Of a stretch of DNA of 64,000 nt, positions 1 through 8,399 are shown piece after piece. Within the stretch, counting starts at the first letter, position 1; each line of letters begins with the position of its first letter. The stretch comes from CALRWV02 sp943371965 (lineage in GTDB: Bacteria; Bacteroidota; JABWAT01). The translations under genes and the position numbers were made by a program. The notes under the pieces were generated by a model that was not told where the DNA came from, did no database searches, and saw only the letters and a program-made list of their open reading frames with translations. The stretch is taken from contig CALRWV020000011.1 in the NCBI GenBank assembly GCA_943371965.1, positions 1 through 64,000 on the forward strand. The letters are read 5' to 3'.

Positions 1-3000
1 TTCAATATGGGCAAACATTTTCAGGTCTTTGTAGTTTGAAATATCAAGATTTCCACCGGTACCGGAAATCATATTCTTGTAAACTGAACGTTCCTCGCCA
101 TCTTTCAATCCATCAACCTGAATCATGAGCGATTGTTCATTGAGCTGAATGTTTTCATCCGGTCTTGTTCTGTCGGTTTCCCTAACAACATCGGGTGGAG
201 AATTGTAGAACTGGGAATTTTCTTCAACGTTTATGACCGAAACTGAAAGAACGCTGTCTTTTTCAGATTTTAACCACTGGTTTCCAACAAAATCAAAAGT
301 TGCGAACTGAATATATACAGGGGAAGTAAATCCCGTCATAAACACCCTAATATATTCAGCATAACTCAGATCTTTGATATCACCGACTTTTTCTTTCCAT
401 TCCGATAATGGAATTCTGACCTGATACCATTTTTTTAAATTGTCACCGGATCTGGAAACAAGAAAGTTTTTTCCTGCTTTAACTACATCCTCTGAAAGTG
501 AATCAGCAGACAAATTAATTTTATATCTGAAATAGGAGTTGGTTTTGTCAAGCGAACCTGAACCGTTCATATCCTCAGTGTCTTCAACATATCTTTCTGA
601 ATTTCCAGTTGAAGATTGAGTATTTCCTTCTGAACCATTGTATGCACTGAAATCATAAGTTCCGTTCGAATATCTGAAATTATCACCGGATGGATCATCT
701 TTTATTTTTTCTTTTTCATCGGATGGAATTCCGGAAGCAACTACTGCGTCAACAAAAGTTTTCAACTCAATCTGTTCATTGGCATTGGATAATCCATCCA
801 TTCCAAGATCTTCAATTGAAGAAATAAATGATCGTAAGTTTGGATCTTTGGGATGAACGGTGCCAGGTGTATCTCTAATATCCGGCGCTGTTCCTGCACT
901 TAGACCTTTTTCTGTGTTTAGAACTCCATTGGGTAAAATATCTTCTGAAATTGCACCCAAATCAATATACATTTCACCCGAATTCCGTGTATAACTGTAA
1001 GTATTGATATTGTCACTGATCTGAAACCAGAATTCAATAAATTCAATATTTTCATCAACAAGATTTGAAATGTAGCTTGGCATTGCCTTCTGAATACCGC
1101 CCCATGTTTCACCATTTGAATTGTAGATTTTATTTTCCAAATCGAGTGAAAAGTTGAATTGCCCCCTGATTTTCGGGTCAAATAATACCGAGAAAACAGA
1201 AATCGTATTATCTTTTGATGAAACAGACCGTTCAGGCCAGATTTCTTTTACAGGAACTTTCAAAACCGGATTCACATAATATTTCATATCAGCACGGTAT
1301 TCTGTCCGTTGAACTGGATTCAAATTCAGTGATAACAACGGAAGATTATCTGGAGCACTTGCCAGTGACCACGAACCTCCAAATCCAATGGGCACACTTC
1401 TTTTTGATCCTTCAAAATCATCAATGTACGCAACTCCACCTGGATCCAGTTTGGTATTCAATTCACTCGGGTGACCCGGAAGAAATTGTGCATATTCACC
1501 CCTGATGGAAAAATTGGACTCCGCATCAGTTTCAATTCCCGGAATCCAATTGGTCAGTTTTGTCAGGAATCGTGAGGGTGTTTCATAAGAACCATCAAAA
1601 CCCCAAATATTATTTTGCTGGGCTTCATCTCCGACCCGTACTTTATCAGTCAATGGTTTTTCTGCATACCGCATCCAGGTAAAGCCGAGTTTTGCTTTTT
1701 CATTGAATTCGTAATCAAAACGGGAGCCAATAAATGTTTTGGATGCCAAAGAAAAAAGTTCATTTGATTCATAGCTGATCGCAAGACCACTACCGGCTCT
1801 TAAGTATTCTCTGTTTTTTATCTGGATACTTCCAATTTGGTAATCAACAGTATAATCAGCTCCTTCTGATAGCTGAATGCCTCCATTGGCTGTAACTTTT
1901 ACTGAGCCTTCTGTGATATTAAATCCCAATTGATATCGGTCAGAAATAGCTCCCTTTACTTTTCCAACGATTTTGTATTTGTTTTTTGCTTGACCTTTTG
2001 CTCCGTATGTTGCACCATTCTGGGTAGTATCATAAAGTTCAGAATAGACATATTTATCTTTTAAATCCTGATTCTGATTTATAAGTCCGTCTGAAATTAA
2101 CGTTACAAAAGGTTTTCTTGAAGGGAAAATCAGTTCTCCACGATGGGGATCAATGGTAATTCCAACTTTGTAATCAAATATATTATCACCCTGAATATTA
2201 TTAGAAGCATCGAGGCGGTCCAATTTCAAAACTTTAATCAGAGTTTCCTTAAATTCACCGGGATTTTGCTGTAATTGAAGATCTTTTTCATACTTCATGT
2301 CAAGAGTTAGATCTTTTTCATCAAAATCACTCACTTTAAGGTAGTAAATATTCTTTAACATCAGTTCCCACATGTATTTATTTGTTGATGGGCTTGATGA
2401 ACCGTTGCTTAATAATTTCAAAATCAGATTTTTAGTTGTTGAAGTACCTGAAGCAAATAAGGTTGACTGATCTCCAATGCTTACCAATTGTCCTGAACTA
2501 TTGTAATATTGATAAGAAACTGCAAGTGATTGACCCGGTTCAAGTTTCGAATTCAAATGTATTATTCCTCTTTGATCATCAAAAGTATAATCAGTTAAAT
2601 AAGTCAGTTTTGCAAATTGTCCACTTGCAGATTCACTGGCTGGAATATTTTTAATATCCGGAGATGTTAATGATGATTCACCGTTCCTTAATTTCTCTAT
2701 TGTACCAACTCCAAATTCAGCATCATTGTATTTTGGATCAGGTTCAAATGCAAAAATTTCATCAGGCGATTGCGGATTTTCACCCAGATTGGTTAAAGCA
2801 ATAACATCTCTTTGATCTGTTGATGATTTTGTTTTTGATTTCCATACTTCAATACTACTAATCTGATAACCTTTTGTGCCAACTACTCTTGGATCGTCAA
2901 AAGTTGATTCATAATTATTGGCAAAAACACCGCCAAGAAAAAAGTGTTTAAGATTATCATATTCCGATGCAGGAATATTAATATCTGATTCCTGTGATCC

Positions 3001-4239
3001 GCCGGATATACTTTTTGTTTCTGTTTTGCCTTTTTTCTGTGATACCAAAAACGTCCAACCAAGAGGCCCGATCTGCATTTTTGTTTTGATTCCAAAAAGA
3101 GCGGAACTTCCAGCAATATATCTTGAATTCGGAATTGCCAGACTTACATTTCCCGCTTCAATTTTCTGAATGATTTCATCCTGATAACCGGTGTAAGTCA
3201 ACCGCAAGTTGTTTTCGTATTCAAACGTTCTTTCTGTACTCCAGTCTGCGTAAATATCAAGTTTATCGCCCACCGTTCCCTGAACGTTCATCTGAAACTG
3301 CTGATCAAACAAGGGGTCATTGGTTGAACCGGTTCCGTTTGTTCCTGAATTTGCGTTGCTGTTTGTCTCATTTGCCCAACCAAGCTTGATATCAATGGAA
3401 CCATTTACCCGGATACTGATTTTCGGAGGTCCAAAAATGGTTCTAAACAATTGACTTCCGCCACCCGGTACGTAAATCTCAACATTCGATAATTTCGAGA
3501 GAAGTTCTTCAATTGCGTCTGCTTTTTTCAGATTGCTTTTTTGAATGACCATATCCTGAAAATTATTACGGATATTCTGCTGGTATCTTTCCTTTACGTA
3601 ATCTTCATATTTCATTGAAATCGGTTCACGGATATCCAAATCACCCATTTTTTCACGGATCAGCACATAAGTCAAAGTACTGTCAACACTGACTTCTTTT
3701 TTGGAAGTTCTCGGATCTGACAAAAAGAGCGAATATTTATAATCAGGAACCGGGCTGATTGAATATTGAGGTTCGCGTTTATAGGTGAACTGCTCCAATC
3801 TTGCCGATGAATCCTGACTTGACCACAAAGAATCCTTTACTGCAACCGGAATTTTTGCCAACGAATCAGATAATGAAGAACTGGTTTTTGATGAGTCGGT
3901 TTTAGTTGAAAATTGTTTTAAGGAATCCTGTTTTGAAGCTTTGATTTCAGGAATCAAATTTTTTGTGCTGTCGGCTTTAATTTTTACTGGAGAAATCAAA
4001 CCTGTTTGAACGGGTTTTACTGAACTTGAATTAATTGAATCAGAAAGTGCGGGAATGGTATCTTTCAAGGCATTAAAACCGGATTCCATTCTGAATTCAG
4101 AACCTTTCAGTACAGATTTCTGAATTTCCTGTGGAATTGAAATGCTTTTTTCTTCTTTTTGGGAAAACTGGAAACAGCCGGAAGCAATAAAAAGCAACGC
4201 CGTAACCCAAAGAATTCTTTGCGCGGAAATAGGGGTCAA
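1..4239 (-). CDS. sprA: T9SS translocon / gliding protein SprA, 3' end outside the window
   Basis: SprA is the very large outer-membrane barrel through which the type IX secretion system exports its cargo. The minus frame is open from 4239 to the window edge, 1413 residues without a stop, against roughly 2400 in complete homologues, so the carboxyl end is missing. Recognisable SprA segments are VEIYVPGGGSQLFRTIFGPP near residue 253, PGHPSELN near 921, YIDDFEGS near 936, and DLKMFAHIE at the truncated end. The start is TTG at 4239: an in-frame TGA lies just upstream, no ATG lies between, and GAGG sits 5 bases ahead. Residues 8-23 are hydrophobic and end in SGC, a possible lipobox. A Ser/Lys-rich linker (about 30-130) follows. 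Sorting-tail proteins in this window are likely clients. Confidence 0.95.
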   Translation of the reverse strand, partial: MTPISAQRILWVTALLFIASGCFQFSQKEEKSISIPQEIQKSVLKGSEFRMESGFNALKDTIPALSDSINSSSVKPVQTGLISPVKIKADSTKNLIPEIKASKQDSLKQFSTKTDSSKTSSSLSDSLAKIPVAVKDSLWSSQDSSARLEQFTYKREPQYSISPVPDYKYSLFLSDPRTSKKEVSVDSTLTYVLIREKMGDLDIREPISMKYEDYVKERYQQNIRNNFQDMVIQKSNLKKADAIEELLSKLSNVEIYVPGGGSQLFRTIFGPPKISIRVNGSIDIKLGWANETNSNANSGTNGTGSTNDPLFDQQFQMNVQGTVGDKLDIYADWSTERTFEYENNLRLTYTGYQDEIIQKIEAGNVSLAIPNSRYIAGSSALFGIKTKMQIGPLGWTFLVSQKKGKTETKSISGGSQESDINIPASEYDNLKHFFLGGVFANNYESTFDDPRVVGTKGYQISSIEVWKSKTKSSTDQRDVIALTNLGENPQSPDEIFAFEPDPKYNDAEFGVGTIEKLRNGESSLTSPDIKNIPASESASGQFAKLTYLTDYTFDDQRGIIHLNSKLEPGQSLAVSYQYYNSSGQLVSIGDQSTLFASGTSTTKNLILKLLSNGSSSPSTNKYMWELMLKNIYYLKVSDFDEKDLTLDMKYEKDLQLQQNPGEFKETLIKVLKLDRLDASNNIQGDNIFDYKVGITIDPHRGELIFPSRKPFVTLISDGLINQNQDLKDKYVYSELYDTTQNGATYGAKGQAKNKYKIVGKVKGAISDRYQLGFNITEGSVKVTANGGIQLSEGADYTVDYQIGSIQIKNREYLRAGSGLAISYESNELFSLASKTFIGSRFDYEFNEKAKLGFTWMRYAEKPLTDKVRVGDEAQQNNIWGFDGSYETPSRFLTKLTNWIPGIETDAESNFSIRGEYAQFLPGHPSELNTKLDPGGVAYIDDFEGSKRSVPIGFGGSWSLASAPDNLPLLSLNLNPVQRTEYRADMKYYVNPVLKVPVKEIWPERSVSSKDNTISVFSVLFDPKIRGQFNFSLDLENKIYNSNGETWGGIQKAMPSYISNLVDENIEFIEFWFQISDNINTYSYTRNSGEMYIDLGAISEDILPNGVLNTEKGLSAGTAPDIRDTPGTVHPKDPNLRSFISSIEDLGMDGLSNANEQIELKTFVDAVVASGIPSDEKEKIKDDPSGDNFRYSNGTYDFSAYNGSEGNTQSSTGNSERYVEDTEDMNGSGSLDKTNSYFRYKINLSADSLSEDVVKAGKNFLVSRSGDNLKKWYQVRIPLSEWKEKVGDIKDLSYAEYIRVFMTGFTSPVYIQFATFDFVGNQWLKSEKDSVLSVSVINVEENSQFYNSPPDVVRETDRTRPDENIQLNEQSLMIQVDGLKDGEERSVYKNMISGTGGNLDISNYKDLKMFAHIE

Positions 4240-4565
4240 TCGAACCTCAAAATTGAATAATCTTCAAAAGGACAAATAAACTAACTTAATTCATTATCAT
4301 TCAGGTCGATAATATTCTCCGCTTTGGGGGGTTGAATCTGAAAATTGAGCCGCTAAAATATCTAAATTATTCCATTACGGCAACTATTCTGCAAGATCAT
4401 AAAAAGAAGGTTGTTTTTGCAAGACAGAAAATTGTGCATTGGGGGAAATATTAACCTGATCTTCATTTTTTTTAAGTAAAACAGACTCTGATTTTCAGCA
4501 TCATAATCCGAATTTTAATTATGCGGTGAATTAAATTGAAAAAGTCTTAAAACTATAAAATTATT
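4240..4565. other. 326-bp intergenic region upstream of sprA
   Basis: AT-rich sequence between the start of sprA and the end of the next minus-strand gene. It should hold the sprA promoter, but no clear TAnnTTTG element could be identified on the minus strand. No RNA gene, strong hairpin or periodic repeat was found. Confidence 0.5.
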
Positions 4566-5975
4566 TCAATTTTCTCCTCTTTGAATTGCGACAATCTCAG
4601 TTTGATTGTCTTGTTTAATGATTGGAATAAAAAGTGTTTTAAAATCTCTGCTGACTCCACCATAATAGGTTTCAACTTTATTGTCATTATGAACAAATTG
4701 AATTTGTTTTGAAATATTTTTTGCATTTTCTGCGTACTCAATTGCCATTTCTTGATCAGAATAATTAAATAATCTTGGAGAGCGGGATTCCAAGTTTAAG
4801 TTTTCAAAGTGTTTAAGTTCCAATCCAGTATTTAAGTCCATTATCGTTGCACTATTCCTATTTGCAATAAATAGAATTTTGTTTTTACTACTTAATTTAT
4901 AAACCGAAGCTGATTGAACAATATGGCTTTCAATTGTTATTAACAATATATCAAAAACGTGAATAGACATTTTCCCACTGCCATAACTAATCCAATAAAT
5001 TTGATTACCAGACATATCAAAATGTCTTGGTTCAATAAATTCACATTCTTTATCTTTTGTGTAATCCACATTTAAAACGACTTTATTATTTATTAAGTCA
5101 TAAATATAAAACCCTTTATGAATCTCATTTTTTCTATTAGTAAAAGTTATTTCTGCAATTAAATAATCATTCTGTATAATTTTATAAGCAAAAGACTTTC
5201 TTTGAATTTCTGGAAGGTAATAGAAATCAAACTTTGTTTTATTCATTTCAGAATCGTAAACAATTAAATCAGCATCACCATAATCATTTCCTGCAGCATA
5301 GAAAAATTTTCCACTATCCGACATACGGTTAATATACCCAGGGAATTTTATTTGATTGCCATCTTCATCAAAGAGCAAAAACAGTCCTGTATTTTCTGCT
5401 GAATAAACAGTTCTGAAAATTGCTGTTTTTTTGGAATCAGAAACCTGCAATTCGAAATAACAATCATCAAATTCATACCCATTATCATCAAAAGAAATAT
5501 TCTTTTCCCAAATTTCAAGTCCTGCACTGGAATAAAAATGAATTGCCAAATTGGTATTTGAGGTAAATTTTGCAATTGCCCAATAATTTCCATCTGGTGA
5601 AGCAGAAAACAAATCTGATTTATGAAAGCTTCCTACAGGTGTTCTTGAAAGTATGATGGTATTTGGTGTATTTGTAATAAAATCTTTATTTGTTTGGTAA
5701 TATTGAGGATCTATGTCGTCAGTAATTCTTGGGCTCAATTTTGATGGTAGTTTTTTTGCTTTTTCACTTTCATCAGGTTCTTTTTGTGAATCATAAAAAC
5801 CAGATTTACCAACTCGTTTTATACCTTTGGGTTTTTGTTTGTGGGCTGCATTGAATCTTGCAGTGGCTTCTTCTTTTTTTGAGCTGTAGTGTTTTGTCGA
5901 ATCTATTTGCTGACCAAAAGAATCACTGAGACAAAAAACCATAAATCCCAAAAATATCACCATGATTTTGAACAT
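4566..5975 (-). CDS. Secreted protein of unknown function with propeller-like repeats
   Basis: About 469 residues. I do not recognise the family. The first 20 residues (MFKIMVIFLGFMVFCLSDSF) form a signal peptide, so the product is periplasmic, surface or secreted. The remainder has recurring short beta segments such as LAIHFYSSAGLEIWEK, LFLLFDEDGNQI and ADLIVYDSEMN, which look like blades of a beta propeller (inference). No T9SS tail is visible. The frame can extend to a TTG at 5993, but ATG 5975 has a GAGA-type ribosome site 5 bases upstream and places the signal peptide at the terminus, so I chose it. It lies between sprA and a T9SS cargo gene, all on the minus strand, but the gaps do not show co-transcription. 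Confidence 0.75.
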   Translation of the reverse strand: MFKIMVIFLGFMVFCLSDSFGQQIDSTKHYSSKKEEATARFNAAHKQKPKGIKRVGKSGFYDSQKEPDESEKAKKLPSKLSPRITDDIDPQYYQTNKDFITNTPNTIILSRTPVGSFHKSDLFSASPDGNYWAIAKFTSNTNLAIHFYSSAGLEIWEKNISFDDNGYEFDDCYFELQVSDSKKTAIFRTVYSAENTGLFLLFDEDGNQIKFPGYINRMSDSGKFFYAAGNDYGDADLIVYDSEMNKTKFDFYYLPEIQRKSFAYKIIQNDYLIAEITFTNRKNEIHKGFYIYDLINNKVVLNVDYTKDKECEFIEPRHFDMSGNQIYWISYGSGKMSIHVFDILLITIESHIVQSASVYKLSSKNKILFIANRNSATIMDLNTGLELKHFENLNLESRSPRLFNYSDQEMAIEYAENAKNISKQIQFVHNDNKVETYYGGVSRDFKTLFIPIIKQDNQTEIVAIQRGEN

Positions 5976-6016
5976 ATTTTTCTCTTTTCCCAATGTTTTA
6001 TTCTTTGTTAGTCCGT

Positions 6017-6916
6017 TTATTTAACCAGATTAAGTTTACCTGAAACAATATTCCCAACCTGATTCCTGACAATAAAAAAATAAAGGCCGCTTGTAACTTT
6101 AACAGTATTACCGGGCCAAATAATTTTTTGAATCCCATTGCCGGATTCCAGTTTTCCTGATTCAATGGTTCTTCCCAAAACATCAACTACTTCATAATCC
6201 AGTTTTTGATCATGTTTTGAGAAAATGGAAATGTTTGTTGATGGATTAAATGGGTTCGGATAAATATCAATCCTGATTTGATCCGGCTTGGTTTTTTCAT
6301 AAATCCCAACATCTGAAACTGTTTTTATCATTGAAACGTCACCATATTCTTTCCCATCTACAATAGCACCTGATATTCCAAGATCCCAACCAATCCTGTA
6401 AATAAAATTGCCCAAATAAACTTCTCCATCAAAACCAAGGAATGCAGTCATCCTGATAAATAAATCGATTTCAACGGAATCTTCACCCTTAATAAAAACA
6501 TCTGAAAATCCATCGTATTTGGTTGAATGCGGAATTGCCCATTTGGATTTCAATGTTGAATCATACGGAATATTTACAGTAAGAATTGATCTGGGTGTAG
6601 TTTTGTATAAGGTGTCAATCTCAAGAAAGTCATTTGTTACAAGTATGTAATTATCATATGACAAAGTTGACCAATATGTTGATCGGGTATTTGGACCCTG
6701 ATGATATATCTCTTTAAATCTAAACCATTTTTGTTCATTAATAACACTATCCTTATCAATTTTTGTCACCGAATTATTAATAAAATCAGTTTGAAAATTC
6801 CAAACATTTCCCACTTTCAGCGGATACCATAATTTCGGATCTAAATTTTCATACTGCGCAAATAATGATGTTTTAAAGCAAACAGTTAAAAGTATACAGA
6901 GAATTATTTTCCGCAT
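6017..6916 (-). CDS. Secreted protein with T9SS type A sorting tail
   Basis: About 299 residues with a signal peptide (MRKIILCILLTVCFKTSLFA). The last 85 residues are a typical T9SS carboxyl-terminal sorting domain: IRIDIYPNPFNPSTNISI, then VVDVLGRTIESG, SGLYFFIV and a short basic end. The amino-terminal 200 residues (start YENLDPKLWYPLKVGNVWNFQ) match nothing I can name; similar openings occur in surface proteins of Ignavibacteria and Bacteroidota. It is expected to cross the inner membrane by Sec and the outer membrane through SprA, whose gene lies 1.8 kb downstream. ATG 6916 is preferred over TTG 6922 because AAGGAA lies 7 bases before it. Confidence 0.85.
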   Translation of the reverse strand: MRKIILCILLTVCFKTSLFAQYENLDPKLWYPLKVGNVWNFQTDFINNSVTKIDKDSVINEQKWFRFKEIYHQGPNTRSTYWSTLSYDNYILVTNDFLEIDTLYKTTPRSILTVNIPYDSTLKSKWAIPHSTKYDGFSDVFIKGEDSVEIDLFIRMTAFLGFDGEVYLGNFIYRIGWDLGISGAIVDGKEYGDVSMIKTVSDVGIYEKTKPDQIRIDIYPNPFNPSTNISIFSKHDQKLDYEVVDVLGRTIESGKLESGNGIQKIIWPGNTVKVTSGLYFFIVRNQVGNIVSGKLNLVK

Positions 6917-7090
6917 AACCAAACTTCCTTATTTAAGCTTTACTTCAAAAATTAAGTTTTTTCTCAACAGATCATTTATGTCAAATTCATAAAACAACTG
7001 ACACAAGTCAAGAATTCAACAGGATTTTAATCAATTAAAATAGGTATGCTTCAAATTAAAAAATGAATGGAATTAATATCTGGGTTATCT

Positions 7091-7098
7091 TATCTTTC
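7091..7098 (+). promoter_or_regulatory. Putative -7 promoter element TATCTTTC
   Basis: TATCTTTC lies 41 bases before the GNAT start and resembles the Bacteroidota -7 consensus TAnnTTTG. Very similar octamers occur before the genes at 15102 and 28960. No matching -33 TTG was found, so this is tentative. Confidence 0.35.
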
Positions 7099-7138
7099 AA
7101 AAGATATTTTTCTTTCGTAAACAAAATCTAAAACTCTT

Positions 7139-7603
7139 ATGACACCAACCATCAGACCCGCAACCAACCAAGACCGTGAAAAAGTTCAGGAAATTATTTT
7201 TTCTGTTTTGCGTGAATATAAACTTCCTGTTGAACCTGATAAAACGGATTCCGATCTGAAAGATCTTGAAGCGAATTACATTTCAAAAGGAGATTTTTTT
7301 GGAGTACTTGAACTTGATGGAAAAACAATTGCAACTTTAGCTGTTTCCAAACTTTCCGATGAAACCTGCGAATTGCGGAAAATGTATATGCTGCCTGAAT
7401 TCCGCGGAAAAGGATTTGGGAAATTAATGGTGAACTTCGCCATCGATTATGCAAAATCAAAGGGATTCAAAATAATTGAACTTGAAACAGCGAGTGCCTT
7501 AAAGGAAGCAATTTTACTATATCAGAAAATCGGATTCAAAAGAAAAGCTGCTGATCCACTTGTTCCAAGGTGCGATTTGGCGTTCGAAATGGAATTGGTC
7601 TGA
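7139..7603 (+). CDS. GNAT family N-acetyltransferase
   Basis: 154 residues, the usual size for a single GNAT domain. It transfers an acetyl group from acetyl-CoA to an amine; the substrate cannot be told. The acetyl-CoA loop is visible as RGKGFGK (about residues 88-94) after the beta4 strand ELRKMYMLPEF, followed by LMVNFAIDYAKSKGFKIIEL and the closing LLYQKIGFKR motif. The start ATG gives MTPTIRPATNQDRE, a standard GNAT opening. It is a single gene with its own putative promoter. The stop codon lies inside the outer stem of a long hairpin made partly of 8-bp repeats (7598-7690). Confidence 0.92.
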   Translation: MTPTIRPATNQDREKVQEIIFSVLREYKLPVEPDKTDSDLKDLEANYISKGDFFGVLELDGKTIATLAVSKLSDETCELRKMYMLPEFRGKGFGKLMVNFAIDYAKSKGFKIIELETASALKEAILLYQKIGFKRKAADPLVPRCDLAFEMELV

Positions 7604-7690
7604 ATTGGGATTTTCTGGATTAAAGGATTATTGGATTTTATAACCGAATAAATCCTAAAATCCAATAATCTGATTAATCCGAATTCAGAC
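7598..7690 (+). repeat. Long imperfect hairpin built on an 8-bp periodic repeat
   Basis: 7617-7640 reads as GGATTnnn units every 8 bases and 7656-7680 is its nearly complete inverse with AATCC-type units every 8 bases. An outer arm GTCTGAATT (7598-7606) pairs with AATTCAGAC (7682-7690). The outer arm contains the stop codon of the upstream gene. It may act as a terminator or mRNA 3'-end protector. Confidence 0.75.
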
Positions 7691-7739
7691 TTTCTATTTT
7701 CTACTTTCTAATCACTATTGTCTATTCACAATTTACCGC
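7691..7739 (+). repeat. Degenerate heptanucleotide array (7 units)
   Basis: Seven contiguous 7-bp units beginning TTTCTAT, TTTCTAC and ending TTACCGC; the first three differ only in base 7. The array ends 2 bases before the preferred ATG of the mobA-like gene. A 15-base stretch starting at 7696 recurs at 12820. Confidence 0.8.
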
Positions 7740-7741
7740 CA

Positions 7742-8317
7742 ATGATCAACAACCTGAAAACCTATATTCTAACCGGTGGAAAATCTTCCCGTTTTGGCGA
7801 AGACAAACTGAATTTCAGCTTCAATGGAAAACCTTTACTTCAACATGTAATTGAAACTGTTTCGCCCTTTTCAGAAGAAACTGTTCTGGTTGGAAATTCA
7901 GGAGATTTTTCATCTTTCAAATTAAGGATACTTTCCGATTCCCCTTTTTTCTCTGGACCTGTTTCCGGCATTCATTCGATTTTAAGTGATAGTCAGCAGT
8001 CTGATAAATTCATCATTGCCGGTGATATGCCTTTTCTTGAAAACAAGGAATTGCAAAACTATCTGAAATCTGCAGATGAAAATCCGAAAATTCTGATACC
8101 AAAAACTGAAGAAAGTTATGGACAGAATCTTCATGTTTTAATCAAAAATGAATGGAATGTTGAATTGCTCGAAATTTTAGATCAAAATCCTGAAATGAAA
8201 TCTGTACATAAACTGTGGGAAAAATTTGGAAGGGAATTTTTTGGGGTTTCCGATGGGAGAAAAAATCACTACCGAAATGTAAATGAAAGAAGGGATTTAA
8301 TGACCACGGACGACTGA
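7742..8317 (+). CDS. mobA: Molybdenum cofactor guanylyltransferase-like nucleotidyltransferase
   Basis: 191 residues, the normal MobA length. The family transfers GMP from GTP to molybdopterin to make the bis-MGD cofactor in the cytoplasm. Signature LTGGKSSRFGEDKL near residues 10-23 matches the nucleotide-binding motif, followed by GKPLLQHV, FFSGPVSGIHSIL and the metal-binding IIAGDMPFL. I chose ATG 7742 over TTG 7718 because the latter lies inside the 7-bp repeat array. The last residues (TTDD) and the stop codon are encoded by another heptad array, so the carboxyl end may have been added by repeat growth. No molybdoenzyme gene lies nearby; a related sugar or cofactor nucleotidyltransferase is possible. 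Confidence 0.82.
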   Translation: MINNLKTYILTGGKSSRFGEDKLNFSFNGKPLLQHVIETVSPFSEETVLVGNSGDFSSFKLRILSDSPFFSGPVSGIHSILSDSQQSDKFIIAGDMPFLENKELQNYLKSADENPKILIPKTEESYGQNLHVLIKNEWNVELLEILDQNPEMKSVHKLWEKFGREFFGVSDGRKNHYRNVNERRDLMTTDD

Positions 8318-8397
8318 CAACAGACAACTGAAAACTCAAACACATCTGCCTACCTTTGTGGGAATAACCGTGGTCTGTTGTCAGTCGTCCGTGGTCT
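8301..8397. repeat. Inverted pair of heptad arrays forming a 24-bp perfect hairpin
   Basis: 8301-8342 has six 7-bp units (TGACCAC, GGACGAC and so on) and 8370-8397 has four units in the opposite orientation (GTGGTCT, GTTGTCA). 8302-8325 and 8373-8396 are exact reverse complements over 24 bases with a 47-base loop. The left arm includes the mobA stop and the right arm ends 3 bases before the WD40 stop, so it fills the convergent gap and could terminate both genes. Confidence 0.88.
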
Positions 8398-8399
8398 AA

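Noticed and set aside
4240..4565. Search for a small RNA or tRNA upstream of sprA
   Set aside because: No cloverleaf, GTTCRANNC box or stable hairpin with T-run could be found.
8351..8358. TACCTTTG, a perfect -7 type octamer
   Set aside because: It lies in the loop between two convergent genes and points into the 3' end of the WD40 gene; no gene would be served, though an antisense RNA cannot be excluded.
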